Shown: positions 5,620 through 5,696 of the stretch, one piece after another
Layout of the letters: each line of letters opens with the position of its first letter
Position numbering within the stretch: position 1 is the stretch's first letter
DNA from: an uncultured Muribaculaceae bacterium
GTDB taxonomy: Bacteria; Bacteroidota; Bacteroidia; Bacteroidales; Muribaculaceae
Direction of reading: 5' to 3'
Length of the DNA: 5,696 nucleotides
Assembly: GCA_910589055.1 (NCBI GenBank)
Contig: CAJURN010000035.1
Span: 1-5,696 of the forward strand
Translations under genes and position numbers: made by a program
The notes under the pieces: model-generated
Seen by the model: the letters and a program-made list of their open reading frames with translations, nothing else
The model's database searches: none
Told to the model about the DNA's origin: nothing

Positions 5620-5638
5620 TTTATTTGAGTTATGCCGA
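5588..5638. repeat. Diverged third copy of the promoter-palindrome repeat
   Basis: Ungapped comparison with 4561-4611 gives 41 of 51 identical bases. The core CCAAATTTATTTGAG and the following GCCGA are unchanged, and both promoter boxes remain functional-looking. In the outer stem (5609-5615 with 5629-5635) one G-C pair has become A-T on both sides and one pair is lost. Beyond it, 5639-5696 holds no gene start; a degenerate -7-like box (TAAATTCG on the minus strand, 5671-5664) sits 76 bp from the first, echoing the 75-bp spacing of the GH89 copies. Confidence 0.8.
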
Positions 5639-5696
5639 GCATTGCGAAGTCAACTGGCGGATGCGAATTTACGAAAAAGATGAATGAATTCAGCAA

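Noticed and set aside
4561..5638. Insertion sequence ends or a MITE bounded by the repeats
   Set aside because: The copies are direct, not terminally inverted, relative to each other, no transposase lies between them, and no target-site duplication is visible. A spreading small element remains possible but is not shown.
5268..5696. 142-residue minus-strand frame reaching the window edge
   Set aside because: It translates the promoter repeat and then a shifted frame of the DUF5106 gene; the real frame has a signal peptide and conserved domains.

Overview
The window looks like a piece of a Bacteroidales chromosome, most likely from a Muribaculaceae-type gut commensal. The family guess is inference. 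It rests on Bacteroidetes-type promoters (TTTG, 19-20 bp, TAnnTTTG), no Shine-Dalgarno motif in the start regions examined, and the gene families present: a long ExbB with an extra N-terminal membrane segment, a DUF5106-thioredoxin protein, and a GH89 glycosidase. Every convincing gene reads on the minus strand, so transcription runs from high to low coordinates.

Layout in transcription order. (1) 5696-5570: upstream region with a promoter embedded in a palindromic repeat. (2) 5569-4691: exported DUF5106/thioredoxin-fold protein with a CDRC motif. (3) 4690-4520: intergenic region holding two identical 51-bp copies of the same promoter-palindrome repeat, 75 bp apart. (4) 4519-2351: secreted alpha-N-acetylglucosaminidase (GH89, NAGLU-like) with both catalytic glutamates. 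(5) 2347-1232: multi-pass membrane acetyltransferase of the HGSNAT/COG4299 family, starting 3 nt after the GH89 stop codon. (6) 1231-912: a terminator for that operon, further hairpins, a good promoter, and a leader of about 180 nt. (7) 911-93: ExbB/TolQ-family proton channel subunit. (8) 46-1: first 15 codons of an ExbD/TolR-family protein that runs off the window.

How the genes work together. GH89 and the HGSNAT homologue match two consecutive steps of animal lysosomal heparan sulfate breakdown. HGSNAT moves acetyl from cytosolic acetyl-CoA across a membrane onto a terminal glucosamine, and NAGLU then removes the resulting alpha-GlcNAc. Here they form one tightly coupled operon, with an inner-membrane acetyltransferase and an exported glycosidase, so the periplasm would replace the lysosome lumen. 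The exbB-exbD pair is a separate energy-transduction operon for TonB-dependent outer membrane transport. The DUF5106-thioredoxin gene has its own promoter and no evident functional link to the glycan pair.

The most unusual non-coding feature is the repeat that occurs three times in two intergenic regions. In each copy the -33 TTTG lies inside a bulged palindrome, exactly 20 bp from a TAnnTTTG box. It may be a dispersed promoter/operator module.
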